In this document: piece after piece, positions 62,675 to 64,000 of the stretch
Numbering within the stretch: the first letter of the stretch is position 1
How the letters are laid out: each line of letters starts with the position of its first letter
Source: Paraburkholderia tropica
Lineage (GTDB): Bacteria > Pseudomonadota > Gammaproteobacteria > Burkholderiales > Burkholderiaceae
Assembly: GCF_900109265.1 (NCBI RefSeq)
Contig: NZ_FNZM01000010.1
Span: 277,816 to 341,815 of the forward strand
Direction: 5' to 3'
DNA: 64,000 bases
The notes under the pieces: model-generated
What the model was told of the DNA's origin: nothing
Database searches by the model: none
The model's input: the letters and a program-made list of their open reading frames with translations, nothing else
Translations under genes and position numbers: made by a program

Positions 62675-62977
62675 ATGATTGATCCACTTCTAAGTGGATT
62701 GTTCGGTGGATTGTTTGGGGACGTAATCGGAAAATTCCTCGGGAAATTTCGTCTCTGGATGGTTTTCTTTGCGACATTTGTGATGTTCTACTTGGCGGTT
62801 TTTATCACGGGAATTGTGATAATTGGATTCCAGAAGACATTACCCAAGATGAGGGAATTCTTCGAAATAGAGCCACTATTGTGCGCCATCGGGTTTGGTT
62901 TTTTGGCGATGTTTGTCGCTGCGATACACAGCAAGCCACCATCGAACCCACCTGATTCGGGGGAAGGCGAAAAGTGA
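62675..62977 (+). CDS. Small two-helix membrane protein, probable CDI immunity protein 2
   Basis: A 100-residue protein preceded by GGAGG. It aligns without gaps to the first 63 residues of the protein at 62213, with about 29 identical by hand count, including KFLG.FRLW.VF..T and FY.A.FI.G. Two hydrophobic helices (about 27-52 and 67-85) and a hydrophilic tail. AT-rich. It is followed at once by a CdiA C-terminal fragment. Confidence 0.65.
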   Translation: MIDPLLSGLFGGLFGDVIGKFLGKFRLWMVFFATFVMFYLAVFITGIVIIGFQKTLPKMREFFEIEPLLCAIGFGFLAMFVAAIHSKPPSNPPDSGEGEK

Positions 62978-63041
62978 ACTGGCGACGACTATACGCGTCT
63001 GCTCAGATATCAATGCGATCCTGACGAATCAGGCCGATACG

Positions 63042-63716
63042 ATGGCGGCAGCTAGCGCGGCGGGTCAGGCGGTCGCGCAGCGCATTGGCGAATACGCGAA
63101 TTCGAAACTCGCAGAAGCGAAGGCATCGGGCGATGCGGCGGGCGTCGACGCCTGGAAGGAAGGCGGTGCGAGTCGCGCCGGGATGCAGGCGGCCGGTGCA
63201 GCGCTCGTCGCGGGCCTAGGCGGTGGTGCGGGCGGTGCGATTCAGGGCGCGGCCGGTGCGGGGCTGTCGTCGCTCATCGGCGGCAAACTGAACGACATCA
63301 GCAATGCAGTGGTGGCAGCGAATCCAACCGGTGATTCGAACGCCAATCAGGCGCTCGGCAACATTCTGGCAAACGTCGTCGCCACGGGCATAGGCGGTGC
63401 GGTTGGCGGTAGTGCTGGCGCGTCATCGGCGTTCGACGTCGACCGCTTTAACCGGCAACTTCATCCGGAAGAAAAATCGCTCGCTAAGCAACTTGCAGAC
63501 AAGAGCGGTGGGAAATATACCGAACAGCAGATTGAGCAACAGATGGCGCAGATGAACTTAAGTTCCGATGGGAAAATAGAACTTGGTAGCGTTCGTGTTG
63601 CTGTTGGCAGTCAACCCAATGACGGAACTACGTGGGTGCCATATGGTGTAAATCAGGCTGGGCAGCAGGTATGGGCGCTGAACCGAGCCGGGTTTGGTGG
63701 AGGCTCCAACTCTTGA
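63042..63716 (+). pseudogene. CdiA/filamentous haemagglutinin C-terminal fragment (pre-toxin region), cut by IS
   Basis: The frame encodes the helical and Gly/Ala-rich stretch found before CdiA toxins: KEGGASRAGMQAAGAALVAGLGGGAGGAIQGAAGAGLSSLIGGKL and later FDVDRFNRQLHPEEKSLAKQLADKSGGKYTEQQI. It has no signal or TPS domain, so it cannot be exported on its own. The toxin itself is missing: from 63679 the coding sequence runs into an IS3-family left end, and the last ~12 residues (LNRAGFGGGSNS) are IS-encoded. The open frame extends upstream over the preceding gene but the homologous part starts near here. Confidence 0.75.
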
Positions 63717-64000
63717 GAGAATGGAGCCATGAACAAGAAGGCAACCAAGTTTTCCCCGGAAGTCCGCGAGCGCGCAGTGCGTCTGGTGCGCGAGCAACGT
63801 AGGGAACATCCGTCGATGTGGGCGGCGGTCGAATCGATTGCACCGATGATCGGCTGTACGCCGCAGACGCTGCACGAATGGGTCAAGCGTGACCAGGTTG
63901 ACCAGGGTGAGCGTGATGGCGTGAGCACCGACGAACGCGAACGGCTGAAGGCCCTGGAGCGCGAGGTCAAGGAATTGCGTCGTGCCAACGAGATTCTCAA
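63679..64000 (+). mobile_element. IS3-family element (IS51-like group), left part, truncated by window
   Basis: The left inverted repeat appears to start TGAACCGAGCCGGGTTTGG at 63679, a form common for this group in Burkholderiales. The orfA gene follows. The right end is outside the window. Confidence 0.75.
63729..64000 (+). CDS. IS3-family transposase OrfA (partial)
   Basis: Begins MNKKATKFSPEVRERAVRLV and continues with a helix-turn-helix (about 30-60, ESIAPMIGCTPQTLHEWVKR) and a leucine-zipper-like helix (ERLKALEREVKELRRANEIL). The window ends inside it at codon 90. In this family OrfB is made by -1 frameshifting. GGAG precedes the ATG. Confidence 0.92.
   Translation, partial: MNKKATKFSPEVRERAVRLVREQRREHPSMWAAVESIAPMIGCTPQTLHEWVKRDQVDQGERDGVSTDERERLKALEREVKELRRANEIL

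Noticed and set aside
1..64000. CRISPR arrays, tRNA or rRNA genes
   Set aside because: No regularly spaced direct repeats of CRISPR type, no cloverleaf with a CCA end and no rRNA core sequence were seen on reading.

Overview
The window is a GC-rich chromosomal segment that looks like Burkholderiaceae, most likely Paraburkholderia, Caballeronia or Burkholderia. The reasons are the codon bias, the gene neighbourhoods (guaB-guaA, tadA-ldcA, a ureide/urate catabolic cluster, a BmpA-type purine transporter), the cytochrome-c-fused urate hydroxylase PuuD, and a Burkholderia-style ESPR adhesin and CDI remnant. I see no rRNA, tRNA or CRISPR array. The species call is inference.

Layout. 1-10.3 kb: guanine nucleotide synthesis (guaB, a small membrane protein, guaA), an aromatic amino-acid module (Lrp-type regulator divergent from an AroP/PheP permease and a TyrB-type aminotransferase), a tiny lipoprotein, a DUF1992 protein, tadA and an LD-carboxypeptidase. 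10.4-17.4 kb: ureide catabolism under a GntR/FCD regulator: NCS1 permease, allantoin/hydantoin racemase, PuuE-type allantoinase, OHCU decarboxylase, allantoicase and ureidoglycolate lyase. 17.4-27.6 kb: an accessory block bounded by two strong terminators. It holds a trimeric autotransporter adhesin and, divergent from it, a small Cys-rich double-glycine peptide gene followed by an acyltransferase-like gene, an HlyD-type adaptor, a C39-peptidase ABC exporter and a TolC-like channel. 27.6-37.8 kb: purine catabolism and import resume (urate hydroxylase, 5-hydroxyisourate hydrolase, 8-oxoguanine/guanine-type deaminase, LysR regulator, four-gene BMP-type ABC importer). 37.9-58 kb: housekeeping and metabolic genes (dodecin, a beta-hydroxyacid dehydrogenase, YbiT-type ABC-F, an aldehyde dehydrogenase, a nitronate-monooxygenase-like enzyme, a DUF1289 protein, outer-membrane phospholipase A, the PotFGHI polyamine importer, a soluble chemoreceptor, a methyltransferase, a Baeyer-Villiger-type monooxygenase, a PspA/TPR pair). 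58.5-61 kb: penicillin-binding protein 1A. 61.4-64 kb: a decayed contact-dependent-inhibition (CDI) island of lower GC.

How the parts work together. Urate is oxidised by PuuD, hydrolysed by UraH and decarboxylated by UraD to S-allantoin. The racemase, allantoinase, allantoicase and AllA then give glyoxylate and urea. The deaminase and the BMP importer plausibly feed purines into this route. The 10-kb adhesin/peptide-export block sits between allA and puuD, splitting what would otherwise be one purine cluster, so it was probably inserted there.

The two most unusual systems are these. First, the double-glycine peptide with three cysteines in the first six residues of its predicted core, next to an acyltransferase-like gene and a complete type I exporter; this looks like a candidate modified microcin or other secreted peptide. 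Second, the CDI graveyard: an ESPR/TPS start fused in frame to an IS3 transposase fragment and a foreign tail, then two paralogous two-helix membrane proteins (probable immunity proteins), then a CdiA pre-toxin fragment cut by another IS3-family element at the window edge.
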